Shown: positions 16,932 to 24,611 of the stretch, piece by piece
How positions within the stretch are numbered: position 1 is the first letter of the stretch
Layout: every line of letters begins with the position of its first letter
Origin: JALORV01 sp035498175
Lineage (GTDB): Bacteria > Pseudomonadota > Gammaproteobacteria > Burkholderiales > Burkholderiaceae_F
Length of the DNA stretch: 38,805 nt
Direction: 5' to 3'
NCBI GenBank assembly: GCA_035498175.1
Contig: DATKAJ010000010.1
Span: 1 to 38,805, forward strand
Program-made: the position numbers and the translations under genes
Notes under the pieces: model-generated
What the model was told of the DNA's origin: nothing
What the model saw: only the letters and a program-made list of their open reading frames with translations
Database searches by the model: none

Positions 16932-17702
16932 TCAGAAGGCGCAGAGCGCGAGGTCGAACGGGATGTCGCGGTCGACCGAGCGCGGCTTGAGGTCGCGGTC
17001 CTGCGTCGTGAACCGGATCCATAGCATGTACTTGTTGGCGCTGATCTCCGGAATCGCTCCGAGCGAGCCGTCGACGCGCACCTGCAGCAGTGCGTAGGTG
17101 CGACCCTGCAGCATCTGCTGGAAAGCGCCCTGCGCGGCGGTCTGCCGGCTCCGATGCGCCGTCTCGCGCAGAAGCTTGAGCACGATTCCCAGTGCCGAGT
17201 GGAACTGCAGCATCGGTTGCACCCAGGCCTGCAGATCGCGCAGACGGCTGTCAACGTCACGGGTCAACCACGCGTGATACGACGGCAGGTCGAACTCGCA
17301 GGTCCCCCCGGGGATGATCGCGCGGCTGCGAATGCTCATCAGCCACTCGTTGTCGCGAACGTGCTGACCGGCCTTGCCCGTAGTGGAGTTCAATGCCTGC
17401 TGCGCCTGATCGATGTCGGCGAGCACGCCGGCGAGCGCCGCTTCAGACACCTGGGGATTGTTGCGCAGCGCATTGAGCGTCTGCTTGTGCCGCTCGAGTT
17501 CCTGCAGCAGGTCCGATTTCAGGTCCGCGCGCGACGTGACCTCGAGAATCTCGAAGAGCGTCAGCAGCGCCGTGTGGTGACAATATGAGTGCTGCTGGCC
17601 ACAGAAGTAGAGCAGCTTGTCGAAGAGGTCTTCGAGCCTCAGCAGAGTGCGTATGCGCTCGCTGAATGGATACTCGTACAGGACCTGGGAGTCAATCGAC
17701 AT
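16932..17702 (-). CDS. zapD: Cell division protein ZapD (DUF1342)
   Basis: ZapD is a cytoplasmic factor that cross-links FtsZ filaments and stabilises the Z ring. The 256-residue product has the usual length, an alpha-helical N-terminal half (RIRTLLRLEDLF and following) and a beta-strand C-terminal half ending in the characteristic DIPFDLALC segment. The gene lies between coaE and yacG, the standard beta/gammaproteobacterial arrangement. A 66-nt gap from coaE leaves room for an own promoter, but none is clear. Confidence 0.95.
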   Translation of the reverse strand: MSIDSQVLYEYPFSERIRTLLRLEDLFDKLLYFCGQQHSYCHHTALLTLFEILEVTSRADLKSDLLQELERHKQTLNALRNNPQVSEAALAGVLADIDQAQQALNSTTGKAGQHVRDNEWLMSIRSRAIIPGGTCEFDLPSYHAWLTRDVDSRLRDLQAWVQPMLQFHSALGIVLKLLRETAHRSRQTAAQGAFQQMLQGRTYALLQVRVDGSLGAIPEISANKYMLWIRFTTQDRDLKPRSVDRDIPFDLALCAF

Positions 17703-17768
17703 GGGCGCTGTCGGCGCAGAAGCGATTCGACGATATCACACGCCGACATTCAGGCGACTGCGGCCGCC

Positions 17769-18377
17769 CTACGCGGCGCGCTGCAGGTAGTTCGCATGCA
17801 AGGCCTCGACGCGATTCTGCAGTTCGGGCAGCGGCAGTTCGTTGAACAGCACGTCGTCGGCGGCGGCGAGGCGCTGGGCGCGAGTCGCCTGTGCTGCCAG
17901 GATGCCGCGCGCAGTCGCTTGAGTCATGCCTGGCCGGCGACACACGCGCTCGACTTGGGTCGCTTCGGTGCAATCGACGACGAGGACACGCTGCACGCGC
18001 CCCGTCCAGTTACCGGATTCGACCAGCAGCGGAATCATCAGCACCACGTAGGGCACCTTACCGGCGAGCGAGAGCGCCCGCGCCTCCGATTCGGCCCGCA
18101 CGCGTGGATGCAGCACTGCTTCGAGGCGACGACGCGCCTCGGGATCCGAGAACACGCGCGCGCGCATCCAGGCTCGATCCAGACCGCCATCGGCTCCGAT
18201 CGCGGCCGGGCCGAAGCACTCGCGGCACTCTTCGACTGCTGCGCCGCCGGGGGCGATCAGGTCGTGCACCAGGGCGTCGGCGTCAACCAGTCCCGCGCCG
18301 AGCCCCTCCAGCATTGCCGCGACGGTGCTCTTGCCACTGCCGACTCCGCCGGTGAGTCCAATTCGATAGTCGGCCAT
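17769..18377 (-). CDS. coaE: Dephospho-CoA kinase CoaE
   Basis: CoaE phosphorylates the ribose 3'-OH of dephospho-CoA, the last step of coenzyme A synthesis. The 202-residue protein has the P-loop GGVGSGKST at residues 10-18 and the DADALVHDL segment just after it. The ATG at 18377 yields MADYRIGLTGG, matching the family. Its first base is the last base of the pilD stop (TGATG), so translation is probably coupled to pilD. The order pilB-pilC-pilD-coaE-zapD-yacG is conserved in beta- and gammaproteobacteria. Confidence 0.96.
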   Translation of the reverse strand: MADYRIGLTGGVGSGKSTVAAMLEGLGAGLVDADALVHDLIAPGGAAVEECRECFGPAAIGADGGLDRAWMRARVFSDPEARRRLEAVLHPRVRAESEARALSLAGKVPYVVLMIPLLVESGNWTGRVQRVLVVDCTEATQVERVCRRPGMTQATARGILAAQATRAQRLAAADDVLFNELPLPELQNRVEALHANYLQRAA

Positions 18378-19219
18378 CAGGCGAGGCGAAGGATGGCGGG
18401 CAGGCGGTCGCCCAGGATCATCACGAGGAAGCCAGCGGCGGCCAGATACGGTCCGAACGGAATCGGAACGCCGCGACCATGCCGCCTCAAGGCAATCAGC
18501 GCAATACCCACGACCGCACCGACGACCGAGGACAACAGCAGCACCGGCAGCAACGCCTTCCATCCCAGCCACGCACCGAGTGCCGCCAGCAGCTTGAAGT
18601 CGCCGTAACCCATCCCCTCCTTGCCGGTCGCAAGGCGGAACGCCCAGTAGATTGACCAGAGCACGAGATACCCGGCGATCGCGCCGAGCACCGCGTCGCG
18701 CAGGCTCAAGCCCGGCATCAACCCGAGCAGGTTGACCAGCAGTCCGAGCCAGAGCAGGGGAATTGTCAGGTCGTCCGGCAGCAGGGTCGTGTCAGCATCG
18801 ATGAAGGTCAGTGCGATCAGCACCCAGGTGAAGAGGGCGACTGCGAAGGCCGGCAAGCCCGGGCCGAAGGTCCACGCGACCAGCGCCGACAGCGCCGCCG
18901 TCAGTGCCTCGACGATCGGATACCGGGGCGAGATCGGAGCGGCACAGTGCGCGCACTTGCCTCTCAGGAGGATCCACGAGAGCACCGGGATGTTGTCGCG
19001 CGCACGGATCGGTGTGTTGCACGACGGGCACTGCGAGCGCGGCACGACGAGGTTGTAGGGTCCGGCCTCGGGAAGCGTCCGCCCCTCGAGTTCCGCGCAC
19101 TGCGCGCGCCATTCGCCTTCCATCATCTTCGGCAAGCGATGGATGACGACGTTCAGGAACGATCCGACGACCAGCCCGACCAGCGCCGCGGCCGTGATGA
19201 AGAGCGAACTGTCGAGCAC
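18377..19219 (-). CDS. pilD: Type IV prepilin peptidase / N-methyltransferase PilD
   Basis: PilD cleaves the leader of type IV prepilins and methylates the new N-terminus in the inner membrane. The 280-residue protein has the cysteine motif C64-x2-C67 and C89-x2-C92, about seven to eight transmembrane helices, and the aspartate motifs FIDADTTLLPD (from 139) and GMGYGDFK (from 202) that mark the aspartic peptidase active site. The start is a GTG at 19219 with no free Shine-Dalgarno sequence; a strong hairpin lies 6 nt upstream. It follows pilC by 37 nt. Confidence 0.96.
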   Translation of the reverse strand: MLDSSLFITAAALVGLVVGSFLNVVIHRLPKMMEGEWRAQCAELEGRTLPEAGPYNLVVPRSQCPSCNTPIRARDNIPVLSWILLRGKCAHCAAPISPRYPIVEALTAALSALVAWTFGPGLPAFAVALFTWVLIALTFIDADTTLLPDDLTIPLLWLGLLVNLLGLMPGLSLRDAVLGAIAGYLVLWSIYWAFRLATGKEGMGYGDFKLLAALGAWLGWKALLPVLLLSSVVGAVVGIALIALRRHGRGVPIPFGPYLAAAGFLVMILGDRLPAILRLA

Positions 19220-19225
19220 GAGAAG

Positions 19226-19247
19226 CGACGGGCCCCCAGGCCCGTCG
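19226..19247 (-). promoter_or_regulatory. Intercistronic hairpin before pilD
   Basis: CGACGGGCC (19226-19234) and GGCCCGTCG (19239-19247) are perfectly complementary over 9 bp with a 4-nt loop. The hairpin lies between the pilC stop and the pilD GTG and holds the only G-rich stretch near that start. No T run follows on the coding strand. It could stabilise the upstream pilC message or limit pilD translation. Confidence 0.5.
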
Positions 19248-19256
19248 GCGAAGGAT

Positions 19257-20492
19257 CTAGACGACCTGACCGAGCTTGAAGATCGGCAAGTACATGGCGA
19301 TCACGATGCCGCCGATGATCACGCCGAGGATAACCATGATGAGCGGCTCGAGCAGGCTTGACAGCGCGTCCACGGTCTCGTCGACTTCCCGCTCATAGTA
19401 GTCCGCGACCTTGGACAGCATCGAATCGAGGGAGCCGGATTCCTCGCCGATCTGCGTCATCTGCACGGCCATATTGGGGAACACGCCCGTGTTCTGCATG
19501 GCCTGCGCAAGACTGGTACCGACGTTGACCTCGGTCTGCACCGACTTGGTCGCTTCCTTGTACACGTAGTTGCCTGAGGCGGGTCCGACCGAGTCGAGCG
19601 CCTCGACCAGGGGAACGCCGGCGGCGAATGTCGTCGCGAGCGTGCGGCTCCAGCGCGCGATCGAGGCCTTCTGCAGCATCTCGCCCAGAACGGGCAGCTT
19701 CAGCAGCGTCTTGTCGACGATCGCCTGCACCTTGGGCGACCGCCGCCAAGCCTGCACCAAGAAGTAAATGCCGCCGAACATCAGCCCGAAGACGATGTAC
19801 CAGTACTTGACGAAGAAGTCCGACATCGCGACGACGACCAGAGTGGGCGCCGGCAGGTCGGCGCCGAAGCTCGAGAAGACGTTCTTGAACGACGGGATGA
19901 CGAAAATCATGATGATGGCGGTCACCAGGATCGCGACCAAGATGATCATCACCGGATAGAAGAGCGCTTTCTTGATCTTGCCCTTCAGCGCGATGGTCTT
20001 CTCCTGATACATCGCGAGCCGGTCGAGCAGAGTTTCTAGAATACCGGCCTGCTCGCCAGCTGCAACCAGGTTGCAGAACAACGCGTCGAAATACAGCGGG
20101 TACTTGCGGAACGCCTGGTTCAGGCTCGTGCCGGTCTCGACATCCATGCGGATGTCGTTCATCAGCCGCGCCATGGACGGGTTCGCATGTCCGCGGCCGA
20201 CGATGTCGAAGGCCTGCATCAGCGGCACACCCGACTTCAACATGGTCGAGAGCTGGCGCGTGAACAACGCGAGGTCCTTATTCGTGATCTTGCGGCCGCG
20301 TGCGAAGGACTGCTTCTTGATCTTGCTGACCATAACGCCGCGGCGGCGCAGCGAGGCGGCGACGACCGATTCGCCGCCGGCACGCATCTCGCCCTTCACC
20401 ACGCGGCCGTTCTTGTCGCGCCCTTCCCAGTGGAAGAGGGCCTCCTTGACCTCGGCCCGTGGCTTCGTCTTTGCAATCGCTCCGGTGGCCAT
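19257..20492 (-). CDS. pilC: Type IV pilus inner membrane platform protein PilC
   Basis: PilC is the inner membrane core that connects the PilB motor to pilin assembly. The 411-residue protein has the two repeated T2SSF domains (about 75-200 and 280-400), each ending in membrane helices, and the family segments AFDIVG, ALFYPVMI and LEPLIMVILG. The ATG at 20492 gives a short basic N-terminus of normal type. It follows pilB by 23 nt and shares its transcript. Confidence 0.97.
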   Translation of the reverse strand: MATGAIAKTKPRAEVKEALFHWEGRDKNGRVVKGEMRAGGESVVAASLRRRGVMVSKIKKQSFARGRKITNKDLALFTRQLSTMLKSGVPLMQAFDIVGRGHANPSMARLMNDIRMDVETGTSLNQAFRKYPLYFDALFCNLVAAGEQAGILETLLDRLAMYQEKTIALKGKIKKALFYPVMIILVAILVTAIIMIFVIPSFKNVFSSFGADLPAPTLVVVAMSDFFVKYWYIVFGLMFGGIYFLVQAWRRSPKVQAIVDKTLLKLPVLGEMLQKASIARWSRTLATTFAAGVPLVEALDSVGPASGNYVYKEATKSVQTEVNVGTSLAQAMQNTGVFPNMAVQMTQIGEESGSLDSMLSKVADYYEREVDETVDALSSLLEPLIMVILGVIIGGIVIAMYLPIFKLGQVV

Positions 20493-20515
20493 GTCTGCTG
20501 CGCTCCCGCCTTAGG

Positions 20516-22264
20516 TCACTCGTTGGTGCATCCGAGCACCTCGTCAATCGACGTCGTGCCGGCCTTCACTTTTATCAGTCCCGACTGGCGCAGGTCCCTG
20601 ACGCCGTTCGCAACGGCCTCGCGCGATATTTCCAGCGCCGTGGCGCTGCGGAGAATCATGTCCTGCATCGTCTCCGTGATGGGCATGACCTGGTAGATGC
20701 CGACCCGGCCCTTGTAGCCACTGCCCTTGCACTTTTCGCAGCCGACCGCCTTGTACGGCGTCCAGTTGCCGTCGAGATCCGCCTCGCGGAACCCAGCGGT
20801 CACGAGGGCGTCCTTGTGAACTTCTGCGGGTTGCTTGCAGGAGCACAGCTTGCGCGCGAGCCGCTGCGCGGTGATCAGGATCACGCTCGAGGCGACGTTG
20901 AACGGTGCGACGCCCATGTTCTGGAGTCGTACCAGTGTTCCCGGTGCGTCATTGGTGTGCAGTGTGGACAGCACCATGTGCCCCGTCTGTGCTGCCTTGA
21001 TTGCGATATCGGCCGTTTCGAGGTCCCGGATTTCACCGACCATGATGACGTCCGGGTCCTGCCGCAGGAAAGCGCGCAGTGCATTGGCGAACGTCAGTCC
21101 CGCCTTCTCGTTGACGTTGACCTGGTTGATGCCCGCTAGCTGGATTTCAGCGGGATCCTCTGCCGTCGAAATGTTGATGCCGGGTTGGTTCAGGATGTTG
21201 AGGCACGTGTACAGCGACACCGTCTTGCCGGAGCCCGTCGGCCCGGTGACCAGGACCATGCCATACGGCCGCTGTACTGCGTCGAGCAGCACTTCCTTCT
21301 GATCGGGCTCGTAGCCGAGGGCGTCGATGCCCAGCTTCGCCTGCGACGGATCGAGGATCCGCATCACGATCTTCTCGCCAAACATCGTCGGCAGCGTGCT
21401 GACCCGGAAGTCGATTGCCCGCTGCCCGGACAGGGCGAGCTTCATGCGGCCGTCCTGCGGGACACGCTTCTCCGAAATGTCCAGCTTCGAAACGACCTTG
21501 ATGCGCGTCGACAGCCGCTCCTTGATCGCAAGGGGGGGTTGCGCCACTTCACGTAGTACGCCGTCGATTCGCAGGCGGACGCGGTAGAACTTCTCGTACG
21601 GCTCGAAGTGCAGATCGGATGCGCCTTCGCCGATCGCGTCGAGCAGCAGCTTCTGCAGGAAGCGCACGACCGGCGCGTCGTCGACCTCGGCCGAAGCTCC
21701 GGAGTCCTCGGTGGCCTGCTCGGACGCGTCGGTCAGCAGGTCGTCGAAGTTGACATCGTCGCTGCCGACCATGTCTTCGAGCTTCTGGTTGACCGACTGC
21801 GACTGCGCCTCGACCAGCCGCATCAGCTTGTCGTGCTCGACGACGATGACGTCCAGCGCCAGCTGCGTCTGGAACTTGATCTGATCCAGAGCCGCAAAAT
21901 TGGTCGGATCCGAAACGGCGATCGCAAGACGGTTGCCGCGCTTGCGCAGCGCCAGCACCCGCTGCGTCGCGACGAGCTTCTTGTCGATGATGTCGCGCGG
22001 AAGCTGGTCGAAGTCGAGCGCGGCCAGGTCCAGAATCGGGTGGCCGAAGGTCTCAGCCGCGAACCGCGCGACCCCGCCGGCGCTTAGGCCGGTGACGTCC
22101 GCCGCACCGATCAGTTCGTCGATGAACTGGGTATTGGCCTGCGCGGCCTTGCGTGCGAAATTCTCTGCGCGATCGGGACGCAACTTGCCCTGCTGAACGA
22201 GCGCGCGCGCGAGACCCGTGAGGGCCCCTGCAGCAGACGCAGGACCTTGCGTGACGGCAGACAT
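20516..22264 (-). CDS. pilB: Type IV pilus assembly ATPase PilB
   Basis: PilB is the hexameric cytoplasmic ATPase that powers pilus extension. The 582-residue protein has the N-terminal GspE domain (about 20-160), the Walker A motif GPTGSGKT at 341-348, an Asp box and Walker B motif (QDPDVIMVGEIRD), the His box (TGHMVLSTLHTNDA), and the C-terminal zinc-binding cysteines (CSC and CEKC, about 40 residues apart). All catalytic motifs are intact. It is the first gene of pilB-pilC-pilD-coaE. Confidence 0.97.
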   Translation of the reverse strand: MSAVTQGPASAAGALTGLARALVQQGKLRPDRAENFARKAAQANTQFIDELIGAADVTGLSAGGVARFAAETFGHPILDLAALDFDQLPRDIIDKKLVATQRVLALRKRGNRLAIAVSDPTNFAALDQIKFQTQLALDVIVVEHDKLMRLVEAQSQSVNQKLEDMVGSDDVNFDDLLTDASEQATEDSGASAEVDDAPVVRFLQKLLLDAIGEGASDLHFEPYEKFYRVRLRIDGVLREVAQPPLAIKERLSTRIKVVSKLDISEKRVPQDGRMKLALSGQRAIDFRVSTLPTMFGEKIVMRILDPSQAKLGIDALGYEPDQKEVLLDAVQRPYGMVLVTGPTGSGKTVSLYTCLNILNQPGINISTAEDPAEIQLAGINQVNVNEKAGLTFANALRAFLRQDPDVIMVGEIRDLETADIAIKAAQTGHMVLSTLHTNDAPGTLVRLQNMGVAPFNVASSVILITAQRLARKLCSCKQPAEVHKDALVTAGFREADLDGNWTPYKAVGCEKCKGSGYKGRVGIYQVMPITETMQDMILRSATALEISREAVANGVRDLRQSGLIKVKAGTTSIDEVLGCTNE

Positions 22265-22302
22265 GGGGTGGTGCGGTCCCTGATGGGTCGGATCAGACCC
22301 AA

Positions 22303-22308
22303 GTTATA
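22303..22308 (-). promoter_or_regulatory. Weak candidate -10 for pilB
   Basis: On the minus strand TATAAC (five of six consensus positions) lies 38 bp before the pilB start. A GGGTC/GACCC inverted repeat (22285-22289 with 22296-22300) would sit at the 5' end of the message. I see no good -35 and no clear sigma-54 site, although pilS/pilR regulate sigma-54 promoters. The spacer 22265-22503 otherwise shows nothing I can name. Confidence 0.25.
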
Positions 22309-22503
22309 GCGGGCGGGCACTTCTCACGAAGCAAAAAGATACTGCCGATAAGGCCCGGATTTGTAAAGCTTAGTCCCGCAAACAAGGCAAGCCGAACGAG
22401 CGCTTCTTCAAGTGAAAATGCGCCCGAGTTTCGCCGCACGACGGAGAGGATTTTTGGCGCGCGCCGCGCGGGCGCTGCGCTTGGCCGGAGGGAAGGGAAA
22501 GAG

Positions 22504-22580
22504 TGGTCGGGGTGAGAGGATTTGAACCTCCGACTCCTGCGTCCCGAACGCAGTACTCTACCAGGCTGAGCTACACCCCG
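22504..22580 (-). tRNA. proK: tRNA-Pro (anticodon CGG)
   Basis: Reading the minus strand from 22580, the acceptor stem CGGGGTG pairs with CACCCCG. The D arm has AGCCTGGTAGA. The anticodon stem CTGCG/CGCAG encloses TTCGGGA with anticodon CGG. The T arm carries GGTTCAAATCC. The discriminator A is followed by an encoded CCA at 22504-22506, giving 77 nt. It reads CCG codons, which should be frequent in this G+C-rich genome. A 7-bp hairpin (CCGATCC/GGATCGG, 22595-22611) lies just upstream between it and ispB. Confidence 0.97.
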
Positions 22581-22653
22581 ACGAAGCGGTCGCGCCGATC
22601 CGTAGGATCGGACAGCACGCCGACCGTGATGAACCGCTCTTGATTCCGAGGGG

Positions 22654-23700
22654 TTATCGGTCGCGGCCGACCGCGAAAGCGAGCAAGTCTAACAAAGATC
22701 GCGTGTACGCCGAGTCCGGCAGCGCAGCCAGCGCTGCGCGCGCAGCCTGCACTTCCCTTGCAGCCAGCTCTCCTGAGTATGCGATCGAGCCGTTGTCGGC
22801 GACGATGCGCGCAATCGCATCGAAGTCGCCGTGTCCCTCGCGCACGGCCTGCACGACCAGTTCACGCTGCTCGGGCGAAGCGATCCGCAGCGCGTGGATC
22901 AGCGGGAGCGTGACCTTGCCTTCCCGCAGGTCGTCGCCGAGTCGCTTGCCGATATCCTCGGCATGGCCGGAATAATCGAGAATGTCGTCGACGATCTGGA
23001 ACGCGCGGCCAAGCGATGCGCCGTAATTTGCGCACCGGTCCTCGATGGCGCGATCGGCGCCGGCTAGCACGGCCGCGATGCGCGCCCCTGCCTCGAACAG
23101 CGTGGCGGTCTTGCGCTCGACGACGCTGAAGTAGCGCTCCTCGTTTACCGACGGATCGTGCACATTCAGCAGCTGCAGCACCTCGCCCTCGGCGATCCGG
23201 TTGGTGGCGTCAGCCAGAATCCGCATGACCCGCATGTTCCCGGCGTCGACCATCATCTGAAACGAGCGCGAGTAGAGGAAGTCGCCCACCAGCACGCTCG
23301 CTGCGTTGCCGAAGCGGGCGTTGGCTGTCGCCCGCCCGCGCCGCAGGTCGGACTCGTCGACCACGTCGTCGTGCAGCAGCGTTGCGGTGTGGATGAATTC
23401 GATGACCGCGGCGAGCAGCACATGCGCCGTGCCGCGGTAGTCCAGCGCTCGAGCCACCAGCAGGACAACCGCCGGACGAAGACGCTTGCCGCCGGCGCCG
23501 ATGATGTAATCGGAAATCGTGTTGATCAGCGAGACGTCCGAAGCTAGGCGCTCCCGGATCACTGCATCGACCGCCTGCATGTCGGCGGCAACCGGCGCCA
23601 GAACTGCCCCCAGATGGGGCACGGGGCCGGCAGCCTGCGCGACCGGAGACCGGTCCTGCCCGGCGCGCTCGATAGGGAAATCCCGCTGAGGACGGTCCAT
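22654..23700 (-). CDS. ispB: Polyprenyl (octaprenyl) diphosphate synthase IspB
   Basis: The enzyme elongates farnesyl diphosphate with isopentenyl units to make the side chain of ubiquinone. Counting from the upstream ATG at 23709, the first Asp-rich motif DDVVD is at 114-118 and the second DDILD at 241-245; both are complete. The ATG at 23700 (348 residues) is preferred because the ATG at 23709 lies inside a perfect TATAAT at 23708-23713. Residues 1-40 are a variable extension beyond the usual length. It is divergent from rplU, the standard proteobacterial arrangement. Exact chain length cannot be read from sequence. Confidence 0.94.
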   Translation of the reverse strand: MDRPQRDFPIERAGQDRSPVAQAAGPVPHLGAVLAPVAADMQAVDAVIRERLASDVSLINTISDYIIGAGGKRLRPAVVLLVARALDYRGTAHVLLAAVIEFIHTATLLHDDVVDESDLRRGRATANARFGNAASVLVGDFLYSRSFQMMVDAGNMRVMRILADATNRIAEGEVLQLLNVHDPSVNEERYFSVVERKTATLFEAGARIAAVLAGADRAIEDRCANYGASLGRAFQIVDDILDYSGHAEDIGKRLGDDLREGKVTLPLIHALRIASPEQRELVVQAVREGHGDFDAIARIVADNGSIAYSGELAAREVQAARAALAALPDSAYTRSLLDLLAFAVGRDR

Positions 23701-23707
23701 CAATCCC

Positions 23708-23713
23708 ATTATA
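23708..23713 (-). promoter_or_regulatory. ispB -10 box touching the start codon
   Basis: The minus strand carries a perfect TATAAT whose last base is 7 nt before the A of the ispB ATG at 23700. Standard spacing puts the transcription start at 23701-23700, so the message would begin at the start codon. No convincing -35 hexamer is seen 16-18 bp upstream. Confidence 0.5.
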
Positions 23714-23782
23714 TGTGGCGCCTCTCAGTCGACTGTCTGCCTCCAACGCCAGTGGCGAGGCTTAAGGCGGCACCAGCAACGT

Positions 23783-23812
23783 TTGACGCCAAGCAGCAAA
23801 AGCAGCGATAAT
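23783..23812 (+). promoter_or_regulatory. rplU-rpmA promoter
   Basis: TTGACG at 23783-23788 and GATAAT at 23807-23812 are separated by 18 bp, each matching the sigma-70 consensus at five of six positions. The predicted start near 23819 gives a 122-nt leader before rplU. Confidence 0.65.
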
Positions 23813-23833
23813 TCAAAGCTTTCCCGGGCAAAC

Positions 23834-23925
23834 GCCGACACCGCCGGACCTTGTTCGTGGCGGCGCGCTCGGCATGGACAAGAGACATCAGATGCGAGAT
23901 GCCTGCATCAGCCAGGGTTGCAGGC
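23834..23925 (+). promoter_or_regulatory. Structured leader of the rplU-rpmA mRNA
   Basis: Two stem-loops are visible. In the first, GCCGA/TCGGC (23834-23838 with 23869-23873) encloses CCGCC/GGCGG (23841-23845 with 23859-23863). In the second, GCCTGCA (23901-23907) pairs perfectly with TGCAGGC (23919-23925). The second ends 3 nt before the GGAG at 23929-23932 that serves rplU. The arrangement suits ribosomal-protein autoregulation, but no known leader family was recognised. Confidence 0.4.
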
Positions 23926-23940
23926 AGCGGAGTTGAGAAC

Positions 23941-24249
23941 ATGTATGCAGTGATCAAGACAGGCGGCAAGCAGTACCGCGTCGCGGCCGGCGACACGGTC
24001 AAGGTCGAGTCGCTCGCGGCTGAAGTCGGCCAGCAGGTGAAGCTGTCGGAAGTGTTGGCAGTAGTCGACGGCGGCACGCTGAAGACCGGCATGCCGCTGC
24101 AGGGCGCCGCCGTGACAGCGACGGTGCTGTCCCATGGGCGGGGTAACAAGGTCACGATCTTCAAGATGCAGCGACGCAAGCACTTCCAGAAGCACGCCGG
24201 TCACCGGCAGAACTTCACCGAGCTGCGCATCGATTCGATCGCCGGCTGA
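23941..24249 (+). CDS. rplU: 50S ribosomal protein L21
   Basis: L21 binds 23S rRNA in the large subunit. The 102-residue protein begins MYAVIKTGGKQYRV and has the conserved GRGNKVTIFKMQRRKH region and the C-terminal HRQNFTELRI segment. The ATG at 23941 is preceded by GGAG at 23929-23932; the frame is open further upstream, but that part belongs to the leader. It is followed after 41 nt by rpmA. Confidence 0.98.
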   Translation: MYAVIKTGGKQYRVAAGDTVKVESLAAEVGQQVKLSEVLAVVDGGTLKTGMPLQGAAVTATVLSHGRGNKVTIFKMQRRKHFQKHAGHRQNFTELRIDSIAG

Positions 24250-24290
24250 GCGGTTAGCGCGAGCCGAGGCAGGCAGAAAGCGAGCACACC

Positions 24291-24551
24291 ATGGCACACA
24301 AGAAGGCGGGCGGCTCTTCCCGCAACGGTCGTGACTCCCAGGCCAAGCGCCTCGGGGTCAAGGTCTTTGGCGGACAGGGAATTTCGGCCGGCGCGATCAT
24401 CGTGCGCCAGCGCGGCACCCAGTTCCACGCGGGCGACAATGTCGGCATGGGCCGCGATCACACGTTGTACGCGACAGCCGACGGACAGGTGAAATTCGCA
24501 GTGAGCGGCGCGCTGAACCGGCGCGTCGTCAGCGTCGACCCGAGTCACTGA
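24291..24551 (+). CDS. rpmA: 50S ribosomal protein L27
   Basis: L27 lies near the peptidyl transferase centre. The 86-residue protein begins MAHKKAGGSSRNGRDS, the unprocessed proteobacterial form without a cleaved leader, and contains the conserved GTQFHAGDNVGMGRDHTLYA region. It forms the usual rplU-rpmA pair. A strong intrinsic terminator follows 25 nt after its stop codon. Confidence 0.98.
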   Translation: MAHKKAGGSSRNGRDSQAKRLGVKVFGGQGISAGAIIVRQRGTQFHAGDNVGMGRDHTLYATADGQVKFAVSGALNRRVVSVDPSH

Positions 24552-24576
24552 CGCGCGGACGGCATTCGGCTTGATG

Positions 24577-24605
24577 AGCCCTGCCGTCCGGCAGGGCTTT
24601 TTTTT
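24577..24605 (+). terminator. Strong intrinsic terminator after rpmA
   Basis: AGCCCTGCCG (24577-24586) pairs perfectly with CGGCAGGGCT (24589-24598) around a 2-nt loop, and eight T residues run from 24598 to 24605. This is a textbook rho-independent terminator. It ends only 6 nt before the obgE ATG and takes up the space where an obgE ribosome binding site would be. Confidence 0.9.
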
Positions 24606-24611
24606 GGTGGC

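Noticed and set aside
22440..22503. Terminator for tRNA-Pro
   Set aside because: GC-rich self-complementary sequence is present, but no T run follows it on the tRNA strand.
22265..22503. Sigma-54 promoter for pilB
   Set aside because: I looked for a GG-n10-GC type -24/-12 element on the minus strand and found none I could support.
23851..23940. 30-codon N-terminal extension of rplU
   Set aside because: L21 proteins start at MYAVIKTGGKQ, the GGAG at 23929-23932 supports that start, and the extension coincides with leader stem-loops.
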